A stretch of DNA of 64,000 bases, taken from NCBI RefSeq assembly GCF_000382285.1, contig NZ_KB907926.1, forward strand, positions 1 through 64,000. The letters are read 5' to 3'. The translations under genes and the position numbers were made by a program. This DNA comes from Solimonas variicoloris DSM 15731. Lineage in GTDB: Bacteria > Pseudomonadota > Gammaproteobacteria > Nevskiales > Nevskiaceae. Each line of letters begins with the position of its first letter. The stretch's first letter is position 1. The notes under the pieces were generated by a model that searched no databases, was not told where the DNA came from, and saw only the letters and a program-made list of their open reading frames with translations. Below, in pieces: positions 8,723 to 21,577 of this stretch.

Positions 8723-10348
8723 TCAGAAGCGCGCCACGCCGTAGCTGCTCGGGAAGACCTGGCGCGCCTGCGACTCGCGGCAGATCGACAGGCACAGGCC
8801 GAGCACGCGGCGCGTGTCGCGCGGATCGATGAGGCCGTCGTCGAACAGGCGCGCGGTCGCCGCGAAGGCGTGCGACTCCTTGTCGAACTGGCCGACGATG
8901 TTCTGGCGGATCATCCCCAGCATCTTCTCGTCGGTCTCGCCCATCACCTTGCCTTCGCGCGCCCACTTCTCGCGGGTGATGATTTCCATGACGCCGGCCG
9001 CCTGCTCGCCGCCCATCACCGAGGTGCGCGAGTTGGGCCACGCGAAGATGAAATGCGGGCCGAGGCCGCGCCCGCACATGCCGTAGTTGCCGGCGCCGAA
9101 GCTGCCGCCGACGACGATCGTCAGCTGCGGCACGCTGGCGTTGGCGACCGCCTGGATCATCTTCGAGCCGTGCTTGACGATGCCGCCCTGCTCGCTCTCG
9201 GTGCCGACCATGTAGCCGGTCGTGTTCATCAGGTACACGATCGGCACGTTGGACTGGCAGCACTGCTGGATGAACTGCGCGGCCTTGGTAGCGCCCTGCA
9301 CGGTGATCGGCCCGTTGTTGGCGACGATGCCGACCGCGTGGCCGTGGATCACGGCGCGGCCGCAGACCGTCTGCGCGTCGTAGCCGGCCTTGAAGTCGAG
9401 AAACTCCGAGCCATCGGTGAGGCGCGCGATCAGCTCGCGGCAGTCGTAGGGCTTGCGGTAGTCCGGCGGCACCACGCCGCACAGTTCCTCGACGTCGTAC
9501 AGCGGCGCGCGCACCGGCAGCAGTTCCAGACGCGGCCGCTGCGCGTTCCAGTTCAGGCGGCCGACGATGTCGCGGGCGATGCGCACGCCGTCGGCATCGT
9601 TCTCGGCGATGAACTCGGCGGTGCCGGCCAGCTGCGCGTGCATCTCGGCGCCGCCGAGCGCTTCCTCTTCGGCGATCTCGCCGGTCGCCGCCTTCAGCAG
9701 CGGCGGCCCGGCGAGGAACACCTTGGCGCGCTTGCGCACCATCACCACGTAGTCCGACAGGCCCGGCAGATAGGCGCCGCCGGCCGTCGACGAGCCGTGC
9801 ACGACGGTGATCTGCGGAATGCCGGCCGCCGACAGCCGCGCCTGATTGGCGAAGGTGCGGCCGCCCGGAATGAAGACCTCGGCCTGGTAGAGCAGATTGG
9901 CGCCGCCGGACTCGATCATCGAGATCACCGGCAGCTTCTGCTGCAGGGCGATCTCCTGCATGCGCAGGCCTTTCTGCACGCCCCACGGCGTCATCGTGCC
10001 GCCCTTGATCGCCGCGTTCGACGCGCCGATCAGGCAGCGCACGCCGGACACGTAGCCGATGCCGGTGATCTGATTGCCGCCGGCCAGCGAGCCGTCCTTG
10101 TCGTCGTGCAGGCGATAGCCGGCGAGCGTCGACAGCTCCAGCCACGGCGAACCGCGGTCCAGCATCAGATGCACGCGCTCGCGCGGCAGCATCTGCCCGC
10201 GCTTGTGGAAGCGCTCGCGCTTGCTCTCCTCCTCGGCGCGCCCCTTGGCCTCGACCGTCCGCCAGGCCTCGATCAGCTTCAGCATCTCCTCACGGTTGCG
10301 CTGGAACACCTCGCCCGCGGTATCGATCTTCGATTCGATAACAGACAT
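8723..10348 (-). CDS. Acyl-CoA carboxylase carboxyltransferase subunit (geranyl-CoA carboxylase beta-like)
   Basis: 541 residues with two crotonase-like carboxyltransferase halves: acyl-CoA-binding GSSTAGGAYLPGLSD near 185-200 and biotin-side GGSFGAGNYGMCGRGLGP plus AWPNSRTSVMGGEQAAGV in the C half. Where methylcrotonyl-CoA carboxylases have the pattern HFGRIFYNQA, this protein has PGGRTFANQA (about 161-170). As I recall the literature, a Phe-to-Gly change in this subunit distinguishes geranyl- from methylcrotonyl-CoA carboxylase, and this Gly may be that position. ATG 10348 has GGAG upstream. It is the first gene of a minus-strand run with the hydratase and the biotin subunit. Confidence 0.88.
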   Translation of the reverse strand: MSVIESKIDTAGEVFQRNREEMLKLIEAWRTVEAKGRAEEESKRERFHKRGQMLPRERVHLMLDRGSPWLELSTLAGYRLHDDKDGSLAGGNQITGIGYVSGVRCLIGASNAAIKGGTMTPWGVQKGLRMQEIALQQKLPVISMIESGGANLLYQAEVFIPGGRTFANQARLSAAGIPQITVVHGSSTAGGAYLPGLSDYVVMVRKRAKVFLAGPPLLKAATGEIAEEEALGGAEMHAQLAGTAEFIAENDADGVRIARDIVGRLNWNAQRPRLELLPVRAPLYDVEELCGVVPPDYRKPYDCRELIARLTDGSEFLDFKAGYDAQTVCGRAVIHGHAVGIVANNGPITVQGATKAAQFIQQCCQSNVPIVYLMNTTGYMVGTESEQGGIVKHGSKMIQAVANASVPQLTIVVGGSFGAGNYGMCGRGLGPHFIFAWPNSRTSVMGGEQAAGVMEIITREKWAREGKVMGETDEKMLGMIRQNIVGQFDKESHAFAATARLFDDGLIDPRDTRRVLGLCLSICRESQARQVFPSSYGVARF

Positions 10349-10816
10349 TTCCGCTCCGCCGATCCGTTTTGATTGTTTGGCGATTCTGCCTTGCCAATAC
10401 TGAGTTTTCATCGGAAATTTTCATTCCCTAACGGACGGCATCGGGTACGCGGCGGAACCGCCGGCGGGCGCCGCGCGCAGACCCCGGCGTGCCGGCCGGC
10501 GGACGCCGCCAGGACGGCCGCTCGCCGAGCAGCCGGAACGAATCCGGCGCCGGATCGACGGCATGGCGATGGCGGGCGACCTCCGGCACAGGTGGCGGCG
10601 CCGATGGCGGTCGGCGCGGAGATGCTGGCGATCGTCGGCGCCTGCCGCGTGCAGCTCGACGCCGCCGCATGGATCCGCGCAATACGGATCCGCGCAGCAA
10701 GGCCTGCTTCGAGCGCGGCGCGCTGCTCGCATGGATTGCCGCGGCAGGAGAACGAGCGGAAGCTGCACGCGCCGGCGGCCTGCCGGCTGGACCCCACACC
10801 GCCCTGGAGCGAATCG
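10349..10816. other. Gene-free stretch upstream of carboxyltransferase and dinB-like gene
   Basis: 468 bases between two divergent genes. The part next to 10349-10430 is relatively AT-richer and probably holds the carboxylase promoter. The rest is extremely GC-rich, with short local GCCGGC/GGCGCC self-complementary patches. Open frames on both strands have low-complexity Arg/Ala/Pro composition typical of antisense shadows. I see no RNA gene or recognisable coding sequence. Confidence 0.5.
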
Positions 10817-11323
10817 ATGGACCTGCTGCCCTACGCGCGCACGATGGCGGCGTACAACCGCTGGATGAACGAGCGCCTGCACGAAGCCTGCGCGCAACTG
10901 CCCGACACGCGACGGCGCGAAGATCTCGGCGCCTTCTTCAAGTCGATACACGGCACGCTCAATCATCTGCTGCTCGCGGATCGCGTCTGGCTCGGACGCT
11001 TTACCGGCATGCCGTTTCGCGCCGCCGCGCTCGATCAGGAGCTGTACGCCGGCTTCGCCGAACTCCGCGTCGAGCGGGAACGCACGGACGCCGCGATCGA
11101 GGCCTGGAGCGCGACACTGACGGCGCATGATTTCGCCGGCGAGCTGTCGTACACCCGCATCAGCTCGCCGCAGCCCGTGCGCCTGCCGTTCTGGCGCGCG
11201 CTCGTGCACTTCTTCAACCACCAGACGCACCATCGCGGCCAGATCACCACGCTGCTGAAGCAGAGCGGGATCGATCCCGGCGTCACCGATCTGATCGCCA
11301 TGCCCGCGGCCGAGCTCGCCTGA
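10817..11323 (+). CDS. DinB family protein
   Basis: 168 residues, a four-helix DinB/YfiT-like bundle. The metal-site histidines are visible in HGTLNHLL (about residue 49 onward) and in HFFNHQTHHRGQ (about 130-145), the signature of this family. Members bind a divalent metal; some are thiol-dependent S-transferases, but most have no known reaction. GGAG lies about 7 bases before ATG 10817, which decides this start over longer frames. It stands alone on the plus strand between minus-strand catabolic genes and shows no sign of transfer. Confidence 0.85.
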   Translation: MDLLPYARTMAAYNRWMNERLHEACAQLPDTRRREDLGAFFKSIHGTLNHLLLADRVWLGRFTGMPFRAAALDQELYAGFAELRVERERTDAAIEAWSATLTAHDFAGELSYTRISSPQPVRLPFWRALVHFFNHQTHHRGQITTLLKQSGIDPGVTDLIAMPAAELA

Positions 11324-11414
11324 GCGCAGCGCGCCGCCGCACCACACGGGCGGCGGCGCGGCGATCAGCGGCGCGGGACGATCGGCGCGAGCGGATCGCC
11401 CGCCACCGCCTCGC

Positions 11415-12278
11415 TCAGCCGACGGCCTTGGGCCGCACCGCGCGATGAAAGCCCTGGTAGGGCTTCGCGTTCTTGTGCTCCAGCAGCGGGAAAGCCTTGG
11501 CGCCGAGGCTGGAGCCGCCGTCGATCTTGATGCAGGCGCCAGTGATGAAGGCCGCGCCCTCGCTGAGCAGGAAGACGATCGCGCTGCTCACTTCGGCTTC
11601 CTCGGCCATGCGCTGCAGCGGCGCGATCTTCGACAGCTTCGGGATCACTTCCTTGGCGAAGTTGGCGTCATAGTGGTCCATGCCGCTCGACGCGACGTAG
11701 CCCGGCGCGACGGCATTGACGCGCACGCCCGACACGCCCCACTCGATCGCCGCCGTCTCGGTGAAGTTCAGCATGCCGGCGCGCGCCGCACCGCTGTGGC
11801 CCATGCCGGGCATGCCGCCCCACATGTCGGCGATCATGTTGACGATCGCGCCGCCGTTCTTGCGCATCCACTGCGTGTAGACCTCGCGCGCCATCAGGAA
11901 GCCGCCGGTCAGGTTGTTGGCGACCACTGCCTCCCAGCCCTTCTTGCCGATCATCGCCAGCGGCATCGGATACTGGCCGCCGGCGTTGTTGACGAGGCCG
12001 TCGATGCGGCCGCGCTCGGCGAGGATCGCCTTGACCGCATCGCGGACCGCGTCCTCGTCACGAATGTCGAAGGCACGCGTCGACACGCTGCCGCCGTCCT
12101 CGACGATCTCGGCGGCGGTCTTCTCCAGCTTCTCGGCCTTGCGGCCGGTGATGACGACATGCGCGCCGAGGCTGGCGAGCTCGTGCGCGGCGCAGCGGCC
12201 GATGCCGGAGCCGCCGCCGGTGACGACGATCGTCTGGCCCGCGAACAGGCCGCTACGGAACACACTCTGGTAAGACAT
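11415..12278 (-). CDS. SDR family oxidoreductase, trans-2-enoyl-CoA reductase-like (AtuG-like)
   Basis: 287 residues, Rossmann fold. The cofactor motif TGGGSGIG is near 19-26 and NNAGG near 95. The classical YxxxK is absent. The corresponding region reads [20 protein letters not shown], the form found in dienoyl-CoA and peroxisomal enoyl-CoA reductases, so an acyl-CoA substrate is likely. GGGAG lies upstream of ATG 12278. Two SDRs (AtuB, AtuG) belong to the acyclic terpene cluster of Pseudomonas; with the other Atu-like genes around, this one may fill such a role. It is separated from etfA by a strong hairpin. Confidence 0.85.
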   Translation of the reverse strand: MSYQSVFRSGLFAGQTIVVTGGGSGIGRCAAHELASLGAHVVITGRKAEKLEKTAAEIVEDGGSVSTRAFDIRDEDAVRDAVKAILAERGRIDGLVNNAGGQYPMPLAMIGKKGWEAVVANNLTGGFLMAREVYTQWMRKNGGAIVNMIADMWGGMPGMGHSGAARAGMLNFTETAAIEWGVSGVRVNAVAPGYVASSGMDHYDANFAKEVIPKLSKIAPLQRMAEEAEVSSAIVFLLSEGAAFITGACIKIDGGSSLGAKAFPLLEHKNAKPYQGFHRAVRPKAVG

Positions 12279-12298
12279 GTTTCTTTCTCCCGAAACGG

Positions 12299-12325
12299 CG
12301 AAGGCCGGCAAGAAGCCGGCCTTCG
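12299..12325 (-). terminator. Stem-loop after etfA
   Basis: Perfect 11-bp stem CGAAGGCCGGC/GCCGGCCTTCG with a five-base loop, 26 bases past the etfA stop on the minus strand. It is followed by CCGTTTCGG, a poor T-tract, so termination may be partly factor-dependent. Confidence 0.55.
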
Positions 12326-12351
12326 CGATCAGCATGTACCGCGATGGAATC

Positions 12352-13287
12352 TCACAGCTTGGCGGTCATTTCCGGCAGGACCTGGAACAGATCGCCGACG
12401 AGGCCGAAGTCGGCGACTTCGAAGATCGGCGCTTCCGGATCCTTGTTGATCGCCACGATCGTGCGCGCGTCCTTGATGCCGGCGAGGTGCTGGATGGCGC
12501 CCGAGATGCCGACCGCGATGTACAGCTCCGGCGCGATGATCTTGCCGGTCTGGCCGACCTGCATGTCGTTCGGCACGTAGCCCGAGTCGACCGCGGCGCG
12601 CGAGGCGCCGACGCCGGCGCCGATCTTGTCGGCGAGCGCGTAGACGACCTTGAAGTTCTCCGACGAGCCGAGCGCGCGGCCGCCCGAGACGACCTTGGCG
12701 GCCGACTGCAGGTCCGGACGCTCCGACTTCTGCGCCTCGAGCTTGACGAAGCGGGTGTGCGTCGGCAGCGCGGCCGACACGCTCACCGTCTCGACGGCGG
12801 CGCTGCCGGTCTGGGCGACGGCGTTGAACGACGCCAGGCGCACCGTCGCGACGACCGTGCCGGCCGGCGCTTCGACCGTGGTGATGGCGTTGCCGGCGTA
12901 GGTCGGACGATCAAAGCTGCTGGCGCCGTGCACGGCCATGATGTCGCTGACCTGCTGCACGTCGAGCTTGGCGGCGACGCGCGGGGCGAGGTCCTTGCCG
13001 AAGGTCGTGCCCGGGAACAGCACGTGGGTGTAGCCCTGCTTGGCCAGTTCGACGATCTGCGGCGCCAGCACGGCCGCGGTCGGCTGCGCATTGGCGGCGT
13101 TGTTGACGACCAGCACCTTGGCGACGCCGGCCAGCTTGGCGGCCTCGGCGGCGACGGCGGCGCCGTCGGCGGCGAGCACGGCGACGTGCGTTTCGCCGCC
13201 GATCTTTTCGGCGACGGCCAGGGTCTTGGACACCGAGGCGTTGAGCTTGCCTTCGGCGTGCTCGGCGATGACGAGAATCTTGCTCAT
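12352..13287 (-). CDS. etfA: Electron transfer flavoprotein subunit alpha
   Basis: 311 residues. The FAD-binding C-terminal half carries [12 protein letters not shown] (about 201-212) and the family signature [19 protein letters not shown] followed by [11 protein letters not shown] (about 253-285). With EtfB it forms the soluble FAD/AMP heterodimer that takes electrons from acyl-CoA dehydrogenases and passes them to ETF-QO. It lies 19 bases after etfB and is evidently co-transcribed with it. The placement between acyl-CoA catabolic genes matches the function. Start and length are standard. Confidence 0.97.
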   Translation of the reverse strand: MSKILVIAEHAEGKLNASVSKTLAVAEKIGGETHVAVLAADGAAVAAEAAKLAGVAKVLVVNNAANAQPTAAVLAPQIVELAKQGYTHVLFPGTTFGKDLAPRVAAKLDVQQVSDIMAVHGASSFDRPTYAGNAITTVEAPAGTVVATVRLASFNAVAQTGSAAVETVSVSAALPTHTRFVKLEAQKSERPDLQSAAKVVSGGRALGSSENFKVVYALADKIGAGVGASRAAVDSGYVPNDMQVGQTGKIIAPELYIAVGISGAIQHLAGIKDARTIVAINKDPEAPIFEVADFGLVGDLFQVLPEMTAKL

Positions 13288-13306
13288 GTTGTCTTTATCC
13301 CTCTTC

Positions 13307-14053
13307 TCAGACCAGGCCCTTGGCCTTCAGCGCCGACACCAGCTCGTCGACGGTCTTGACGACGATGCCCTTGCTGCGCGACGGCGGCGGCACGGTCTTG
13401 GTGGTCTTCAGACCGGCGGCCGGCGTCACGCCGAGATCGGCGAAGCTCACCGTTTCGACCGGCTTCTTCTTCGCCTTCATGATGTCCGGCAGCTTGAGGT
13501 AGCGCGGCTCGTTGAGGCGCAGGTCGGCGGTGATCACCGCCGGCAGGTCCACTTCCAGCGTTTCGAGGCCGGCGTCGACCTCACGCGTGACGATCGCCTT
13601 GTTGCCCTCGACCTCGACCTTCGAGGCGAACGTCGCCTGGGCGATGTCGAGCAGCGAGGCGACCATCTGGCCGGTCTGGTTGGCGTCGTCGTCGATCGCC
13701 TGCTTGCCGGCGATGAACAGCTGCGCGCCTTCCTTCTTCAGCACCGCGGCGAAAGCCTTGGCGGCCGTCAGCGGCTGCACTTCGCCGGCTTCCTTGATGT
13801 GGATCGCACGATCGGCACCGAAGGCCAGCGCCGTGCGCAGGGTCTCTTCGTTCTTGTCGCCGCCGATCGTCACCGCGACGATCTCGGTGACCTTGCCTTT
13901 CTCCTTCAGACGCACCGCCTCTTCCATGGCGATTTCGTCGAACGGATTCATCGAATGCTTGACGCCATCCGTCACCACGCCCGTGCCATCCGACTTCACC
14001 TGGATGCGCACGTTGTAGTCCACCACGCGCTTCACGCTTACTAGGGCTTTCAT
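13307..14053 (-). CDS. etfB: Electron transfer flavoprotein subunit beta
   Basis: 248 residues, standard length. It begins [20 protein letters not shown]; the segment [20 protein letters not shown] and the family signature around [20 protein letters not shown] (about 165-185) are present. It is the AMP-binding partner of EtfA and the docking side for dehydrogenases. It is first of the two-gene etfBA unit; 124 bases separate it from the end of the ETF-QO gene, enough for its own promoter. Confidence 0.97.
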   Translation of the reverse strand: MKALVSVKRVVDYNVRIQVKSDGTGVVTDGVKHSMNPFDEIAMEEAVRLKEKGKVTEIVAVTIGGDKNEETLRTALAFGADRAIHIKEAGEVQPLTAAKAFAAVLKKEGAQLFIAGKQAIDDDANQTGQMVASLLDIAQATFASKVEVEGNKAIVTREVDAGLETLEVDLPAVITADLRLNEPRYLKLPDIMKAKKKPVETVSFADLGVTPAAGLKTTKTVPPPSRSKGIVVKTVDELVSALKAKGLV

Positions 14054-14177
14054 TCGCTCTTTCCTGATACCTACCGAGTGAAAAATGATCCTTGGAGACG
14101 CCGCGCCGCACTTTAACCAAGCTTCCGGCCCGCGCTTCCCTCATGCGGACCAGTCGAGCGCGACGCGCCTGGGTACC

Positions 14178-15839
14178 TTACATATTGGCGTAGTTCGGAC
14201 CGCCGCCGCCTTCCGGCGCGACCCAGTTGATGTTCTGCGCCGGATCCTTGATGTCGCAGGTCTTGCAGTGCACGCAGTTCTGCGCGTTGATCTGGAAGCG
14301 CTTGGCATCGCCCTCGCCGACCACTTCGTAGACGCCGGCCGGGCAGTAGCGCTGCGCCGGTTCGGCGTACATCGGCAGATTCTTGGCGATCGGAATCGAC
14401 GGATCCTTGAGCTGCAGGTGGACCGGCTGGTCCTCCTCGTGGTTGGTGCTCGACAGGAACACCGACGAGAGCTTGTCGAAGGACAGCTTGCCGTCCGGCT
14501 TCGGGTATTCGATCTTCGCCGACTCCGCCGCCGGCTTCAGCGACTTGTAGTCCGGCTTGAGGTCGTGGAAGGTGAACGGGAAGTTGCCGCCGAACCAGTT
14601 CTGCTCGATGTAGTTCAGCGCGCCGCCGACCAGGGCGCCGAACTTGTGCATGATCGGGCCGAAGTTGCGCGAGCGGAACAGCTCGTCGTGCAGCCAGCTG
14701 GCCTTGAACTTGGCCGGATAGCTGTCGAGCGCCTTGCCGCCTTCGTCGCCGGCCAGCAGCGCCTCGGCGACCGCCTCGGCGGCGAGCATGCCCGACTTCA
14801 TCGCCGTGTGGCTGCCCTTGATCTTGGCGAAGTTCAGCGTGCCGAGGTCGCAGCCGATCAGCGCGCCGCCCGGGAACACCATCTTCGGCAGCGAGTTCAG
14901 GCCGCCCTTGCAAATCGCGCGGGCGCCGTACGAGGTGCGCGTGCCGCCTTCCAGGTGCTTGCGGATCACCGGGTGATGCTTGAGACGCTGGAATTCGTCG
15001 AACGGCGACAGGTACGGATTGGTATACGAGAGGTCGACGATCAGGCCGACGACGACCTGGTTGTTCTCGAAGTGATAGAGGAACGAGCCGCCGAGCGCGT
15101 CGGTGCCGGTCAGGCTCAGCGGCCAGCCGGCGGTGTGCACGACCAGGCCCGGCTTGTGCTTCTCCGGCGGCACCGTCCAGATTTCCTTGATGCCGATGCC
15201 GTAGTGCTGGGCGTCGGCGTCCTTGTCGAGCTGGTACTGCGCGATCAGCTGCTTGCCGAGGTGGCCGCGGCAGCCTTCGGCGAACAGCGTGTACTTGGCA
15301 CGCAGCTCCATGCCCGGCGCGAAATCCGGCTTGTGCTCGCCTTCGCGGTTGATGCCCATGTCGCCGATCTGCACGCCCTTGATGACGCCGTCCTCGACGA
15401 TCGCGTGCTGGGCGGCGAAGCCCGGGTAGATCTCGACGCCGAGGTCCTCGGCCTGCTTGGCGAGCCAGCGGCACAGATTGCCGAGGGAGATGACGTAGTT
15501 GCCCTCGTTGTGCATGGTCTTCGGCACGAACAGGTTCGGCATCTTGAATGCCGCGCTCTCGCTGCGGAAGAAGTAGATCTCGTCGCCGGCGACCGGCACG
15601 TTCAGCGGCGCACCCTTGGCCTTCCAGTCCGGGAACAGCTCGTTGAGCGCGCGCGGCTCGAAGACCGCGCCGGACAGGATGTGGGCGCCGACTTCCGAGC
15701 CCTTCTCGACCACGCAGACGCTGATGTCCTGGCCGGCTTCGGCGGCCTTCTGCTTGAGACGGCAGGCGGCGGACAGGCCGGCGGGACCGGCGCCGACCAC
15801 CACCACGTCATATTCCATTACATCGCGTTCGACGGACAT
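14178..15839 (-). CDS. Electron transfer flavoprotein-ubiquinone oxidoreductase
   Basis: 553 residues. The N-terminal FAD-binding GAGPAGLSAACRLKQ (about 16-30) is followed by the ubiquinone/FAD core and a C-terminal [4Fe-4S] region with CPAGVYEV and NAQNCVHCKTCDIKDPAQNINW. It is a monotopic inner-membrane enzyme that reoxidises ETF and reduces ubiquinone, so it connects the dehydrogenases of this window to respiration. It shares strand with etfBA downstream. Its Fe-S cluster would be supplied by the SUF genes further along. No irregularities seen. Confidence 0.96.
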   Translation of the reverse strand: MSVERDVMEYDVVVVGAGPAGLSAACRLKQKAAEAGQDISVCVVEKGSEVGAHILSGAVFEPRALNELFPDWKAKGAPLNVPVAGDEIYFFRSESAAFKMPNLFVPKTMHNEGNYVISLGNLCRWLAKQAEDLGVEIYPGFAAQHAIVEDGVIKGVQIGDMGINREGEHKPDFAPGMELRAKYTLFAEGCRGHLGKQLIAQYQLDKDADAQHYGIGIKEIWTVPPEKHKPGLVVHTAGWPLSLTGTDALGGSFLYHFENNQVVVGLIVDLSYTNPYLSPFDEFQRLKHHPVIRKHLEGGTRTSYGARAICKGGLNSLPKMVFPGGALIGCDLGTLNFAKIKGSHTAMKSGMLAAEAVAEALLAGDEGGKALDSYPAKFKASWLHDELFRSRNFGPIMHKFGALVGGALNYIEQNWFGGNFPFTFHDLKPDYKSLKPAAESAKIEYPKPDGKLSFDKLSSVFLSSTNHEEDQPVHLQLKDPSIPIAKNLPMYAEPAQRYCPAGVYEVVGEGDAKRFQINAQNCVHCKTCDIKDPAQNINWVAPEGGGGPNYANM

Positions 15840-15985
15840 GGGCTCTGATTCCTGGCGTCCCGGAAGGCCGGGCTCGGATGGCTAGGGATACGTAAAGGTC
15901 GCGCATTGTATTACGCGCGCGGCCATGACGCAGCGCCAAAAAAACAGCGGACTACTGGCCCAAGAGCCAAAAAATACCCAGCCGC

Positions 15986-17782
<1,797 letters not shown>

Positions 17783-17933
17783 AAACCCTCCTGCGGTAAG
17801 CCACATTGCCGTTGCGCCGCGCATGACGGCACCTGCACGGCAGAATGCGTGCAGACTCAGGGGCGAAGCAAGGAAAACCTGGCTTACGGCGGGGTCGTAC
17901 AGCAGCGCGCCGCGCGCCGTGCCCGGACGCGCG

Positions 17934-18470
17934 CTACAGCGGCAGCAGCCAGCGCCGCAGCGCCCACAGCACGGCGGCCGCGAGCAGGCCGGCGACGGCG
18001 TCGTCGAGCATGATGCCGAAGCCGCCATGCACCTGACGGTCGATGACGCGGATCGGCCAGGGCTTGACGATGTCGAACAGGCGGAACAGCGCGAACGCCA
18101 GCGCGATGCCCAGCGCCCAGCGCCCGCCGCCCTGCGGCGCCAGCCAGACCAGCGGCGCGGCGGCGATCAGGTAACCGACGATCTCGTCGAAGACGATGCC
18201 GCCGTAATCGTGCACGCCGAGCAGGCGCGCGCTCTCGCCGCAGATGAAACAGCCGGCGACGAACAGCAGCGCCGTCACCGCCACGAACGCCGGCCACGGC
18301 AGCCACAGCAGCGCCAGAAAGAACGCGACGCCGACCAGCGTGCCGAAAGTGCCCGGCGCACGCGGCGCGAGCCCGGCGCCGAAGCCGAAGGCCAGCACGT
18401 GCTCCGGCGTCGACCAGATCAGCTCGGCCGGCGGCTTCGGGAACGGGGCGGTCTTCGGGATCGGCTTCAT
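17934..18470 (-). CDS. pgpA: Phosphatidylglycerophosphatase A
   Basis: 178 residues, inner-membrane protein with about four hydrophobic segments. APGTFGTLVGV (about 38-48) and DYGGIVFDEIVGYLIA (about 85-100) are the conserved PgpA motifs, with the acidic residues thought to bind metal; HGGFGIMLDDAVAG follows. It removes the phosphate from phosphatidylglycerol phosphate in phospholipid synthesis. The ATG at 18470 overlaps the thiL stop as ATGA, so the two are translationally coupled; thiL-pgpA is the usual gammaproteobacterial order. It ends the long rib-nus operon. Confidence 0.95.
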   Translation of the reverse strand: MKPIPKTAPFPKPPAELIWSTPEHVLAFGFGAGLAPRAPGTFGTLVGVAFFLALLWLPWPAFVAVTALLFVAGCFICGESARLLGVHDYGGIVFDEIVGYLIAAAPLVWLAPQGGGRWALGIALAFALFRLFDIVKPWPIRVIDRQVHGGFGIMLDDAVAGLLAAAVLWALRRWLLPL

Positions 18471-19420
18471 GGGAAATGTCGGTAGGCCTGCGGCAGGTGC
18501 TCGACGATACCACCGCCCGCGTCGCGCACCCGCAAGCCGGGCTCGGCGACGATGCGGCCGACCACGCTCAGCGCCAGCGGCGCGCAGGCACGGCGCGCGT
18601 CGTCGAGGCGCTCCGGCGGCACGCAGACGCACAGCTCGTAGTCGTCGCCACCGGCAAGCTGCAGCGCGGCAGCGGCGCTGCCGGCACCGCGCGCGAACGC
18701 CGGCGACGCCGGCAGCGCCGCCAGTTCCAGTTCGGCACCGACGCCGCTCGCCGCGCAGACGTGGCCGAGATCGCCGGCCAGACCGTCGGACAGATCGATC
18801 GCGGCGCTGGCGATGCCGCGCAGCGCGAGCCCGGCGGCGTTGCGCGGCGTCGGCCGGTCGAGCCGGGCGCGCAAGGCGCGGCCGTCGTCATCGTGCGGCA
18901 GCTCGCCGGCCTGCCAGCGGCGCAGTGCCAGCGCGGCATCACCGAGCGTGCCGGTGACGCAGATACAGTCGCCGACACGCGCGCCGGCGCGGCGCAGCGC
19001 GGCACCGCGCGGCACGCTGCCGAGCGCGGTGACGGTGATCGACAAGGGGCCGCGCGTGGTGTCGCCGCCGACCAGCGCGATGCCGGCTTCGCGCGCCAGC
19101 GCACCGAGACCGGCCGCGAAGTCCGCGAGCCACGCGGCATCGGCCTGCGGCAGGCTCAGCGCGAGCGTGAACGTCCACGGCCGCGCGCCCATCGCCGCCA
19201 GATCAGAGAGATTGACGGCGAGCGCCTTCCAACCGATGTCGAAGGCCGCTGTTTCGGCCGGAAAATGGCGGCCGGCGATCAGCGTGTCGCAGGTGATCGC
19301 GATCTGCGTGCCGGGCGGCGGCTGCAGCAGCGCGCAGTCGTCGCCGACGCCGAGCGCCACCCCCTCGCCGTCCGGCGTCAGGCCGGCGAAGTAGCGGCGG
19401 ATGAGCGCGAACTCATCCAT
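18467..19420 (-). CDS. thiL: Thiamine-monophosphate kinase
   Basis: 317 residues, AIR synthase/PurM-like fold. It begins MDEFALIRRYFAGL; GVGDDCALL (about 24-32), DTLIAGRHFP, GWKALAVNLSDLAAMGARP and VGGDTTRGP (about 116-124) are the ATP- and Mg-binding signatures, with IDLSDGLAGDLGH near 205. It phosphorylates thiamine monophosphate to the active diphosphate. It lies 9 bases after nusB and overlaps pgpA by 4 bases, so it belongs to one operon. There is nothing unusual in it. Confidence 0.96.
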   Translation of the reverse strand: MDEFALIRRYFAGLTPDGEGVALGVGDDCALLQPPPGTQIAITCDTLIAGRHFPAETAAFDIGWKALAVNLSDLAAMGARPWTFTLALSLPQADAAWLADFAAGLGALAREAGIALVGGDTTRGPLSITVTALGSVPRGAALRRAGARVGDCICVTGTLGDAALALRRWQAGELPHDDDGRALRARLDRPTPRNAAGLALRGIASAAIDLSDGLAGDLGHVCAASGVGAELELAALPASPAFARGAGSAAAALQLAGGDDYELCVCVPPERLDDARRACAPLALSVVGRIVAEPGLRVRDAGGGIVEHLPQAYRHFP

Positions 19421-19429
19421 GGCGTACGG

Positions 19430-19885
19430 CTAGAAGCCCGCGCGCATTTCCTCGGCGCGCGCCACGTGCGCGAGCTTGTCGAGCACGCCGTTGACGAACT
19501 TGTAGCCGTCCTCGGCCCCGAACATCTTGGCCAGGTTCACCGACTCGTTGACGACGACCTTCCACGGCACGTCGCGGCGATGCTCGATCTCGTAGGCACC
19601 GAGCAGCAGGATCGCGTGCTCGACCGGATCGAGCTGCGTCAGCGGCCGGTCGAGGTGCGGCACCAGCGCCATCGTCAGGTCCGGCGCCTGCTGCACGACG
19701 CCGTTGAGCAGTTCGGCGAAGTACGCGGGATCGGCGCGGCCGAGCCCTTCCTCCTGCTCGCGGAACTGCTTGAGCAGCGCTTCCGGCGAAGCTTCGTTGA
19801 GCAGCCACTGATACAGCGCCTGCACCGTCAGGCGGCGCGCCAGACCGCGGCGGCTCTGCGGCGCACTCTGCGGGAGCTCGCTCAT
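19430..19885 (-). CDS. nusB: Transcription antitermination protein NusB
   Basis: 151 residues, all-helical NusB fold. ARRLTVQALYQWLLN near the N-terminus and KVVVNESVNLAKMFGAEDGYKFVNGVLDKLA (about 110-140, shown without gaps only in part) are family hallmarks. It pairs with NusE (S10) on boxA RNA to allow rRNA antitermination. It overlaps ribH by 4 bases (ATGA), the conserved ribH-nusB pairing. Length is slightly above the E. coli protein because of a short polar N-terminal tail. Confidence 0.95.
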   Translation of the reverse strand: MSELPQSAPQSRRGLARRLTVQALYQWLLNEASPEALLKQFREQEEGLGRADPAYFAELLNGVVQQAPDLTMALVPHLDRPLTQLDPVEHAILLLGAYEIEHRRDVPWKVVVNESVNLAKMFGAEDGYKFVNGVLDKLAHVARAEEMRAGF

Positions 19886-20424
19886 GCCAGCTCCTTGCGC
19901 AGGCGCAGCATCTCGAGCATCGCGGCGGCGGCCTCGTAGCCCTTATTGGTCTCGCCCGGGCCGGAACGCTCGACGGCCTGCGCGACGGTGTTGACCGTCA
20001 GCACGCCGAAGCCGACCGGCTTGCCGGTCGCCAGCTGCACGTCGAGCAGGCCGCGCGCGCACTCGCCGGCGACGTAGTCGAAGTGCGGCGTGTCGCCGCG
20101 GATCACCGCACCGAGCGCGACCACGCCGTCGTAGCCGGAATCGAGCAGCAGCTTGGCGGCGAGCGGCACCTCGTAGGCGCCGGGCGCGCGATGGAAATCG
20201 ACACGCTTGTCGGCGACGCCCCAGGCCTTCAGGCAGGCGCGCGCGCCGGCAACCAGCGCATCGACGATCTCGACGTTCCAGCGCGTCGCGACGATCGCGA
20301 TGCGCGCCTTGGCGAACTCGCCGGCCTTCGGCATCTCCGGCACGGCGTAGCCGGTCTTGGCATCGGCCGGCACTGCGCGGCGCGCGGCCGGCGCCTTCTT
20401 CTTCGGTTTCGGGTTCTTGCTCAT
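19882..20424 (-). CDS. ribH: 6,7-dimethyl-8-ribityllumazine synthase
   Basis: 180 residues. RIAIVATRWNVEIVDALVAG, the PGAYEVPLAAKLLLDSG segment and GAVIRGDTPHFDYVAGE (about 108-124, with the catalytic histidine) define the family. It condenses the DHBP-derived butanone phosphate with the ribitylaminouracil to make lumazine, the penultimate riboflavin step. A basic 20-residue N-terminal extension (KNPKPKKKAPAARR) makes it longer than usual. It is 7 bases after ribBX and overlaps nusB. Confidence 0.95.
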   Translation of the reverse strand: MSKNPKPKKKAPAARRAVPADAKTGYAVPEMPKAGEFAKARIAIVATRWNVEIVDALVAGARACLKAWGVADKRVDFHRAPGAYEVPLAAKLLLDSGYDGVVALGAVIRGDTPHFDYVAGECARGLLDVQLATGKPVGFGVLTVNTVAQAVERSGPGETNKGYEAAAAMLEMLRLRKELA

Positions 20425-20431
20425 CAGGGTT

Positions 20432-21571
<1,140 letters not shown>

Positions 21572-21577
21572 ACCTGC

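Noticed and set aside
8870-10372. A 500-residue plus-strand open frame
   Set aside because: It is antisense to the carboxyltransferase and dominated by His/Arg/Ala; no ribosome site or family match.
15900-15985. Two T-runs on the minus strand between the AtuA-like gene and ETF-QO as an intrinsic terminator
   Set aside because: The intervening stems are only three to four base pairs with mismatches, too weak to call.
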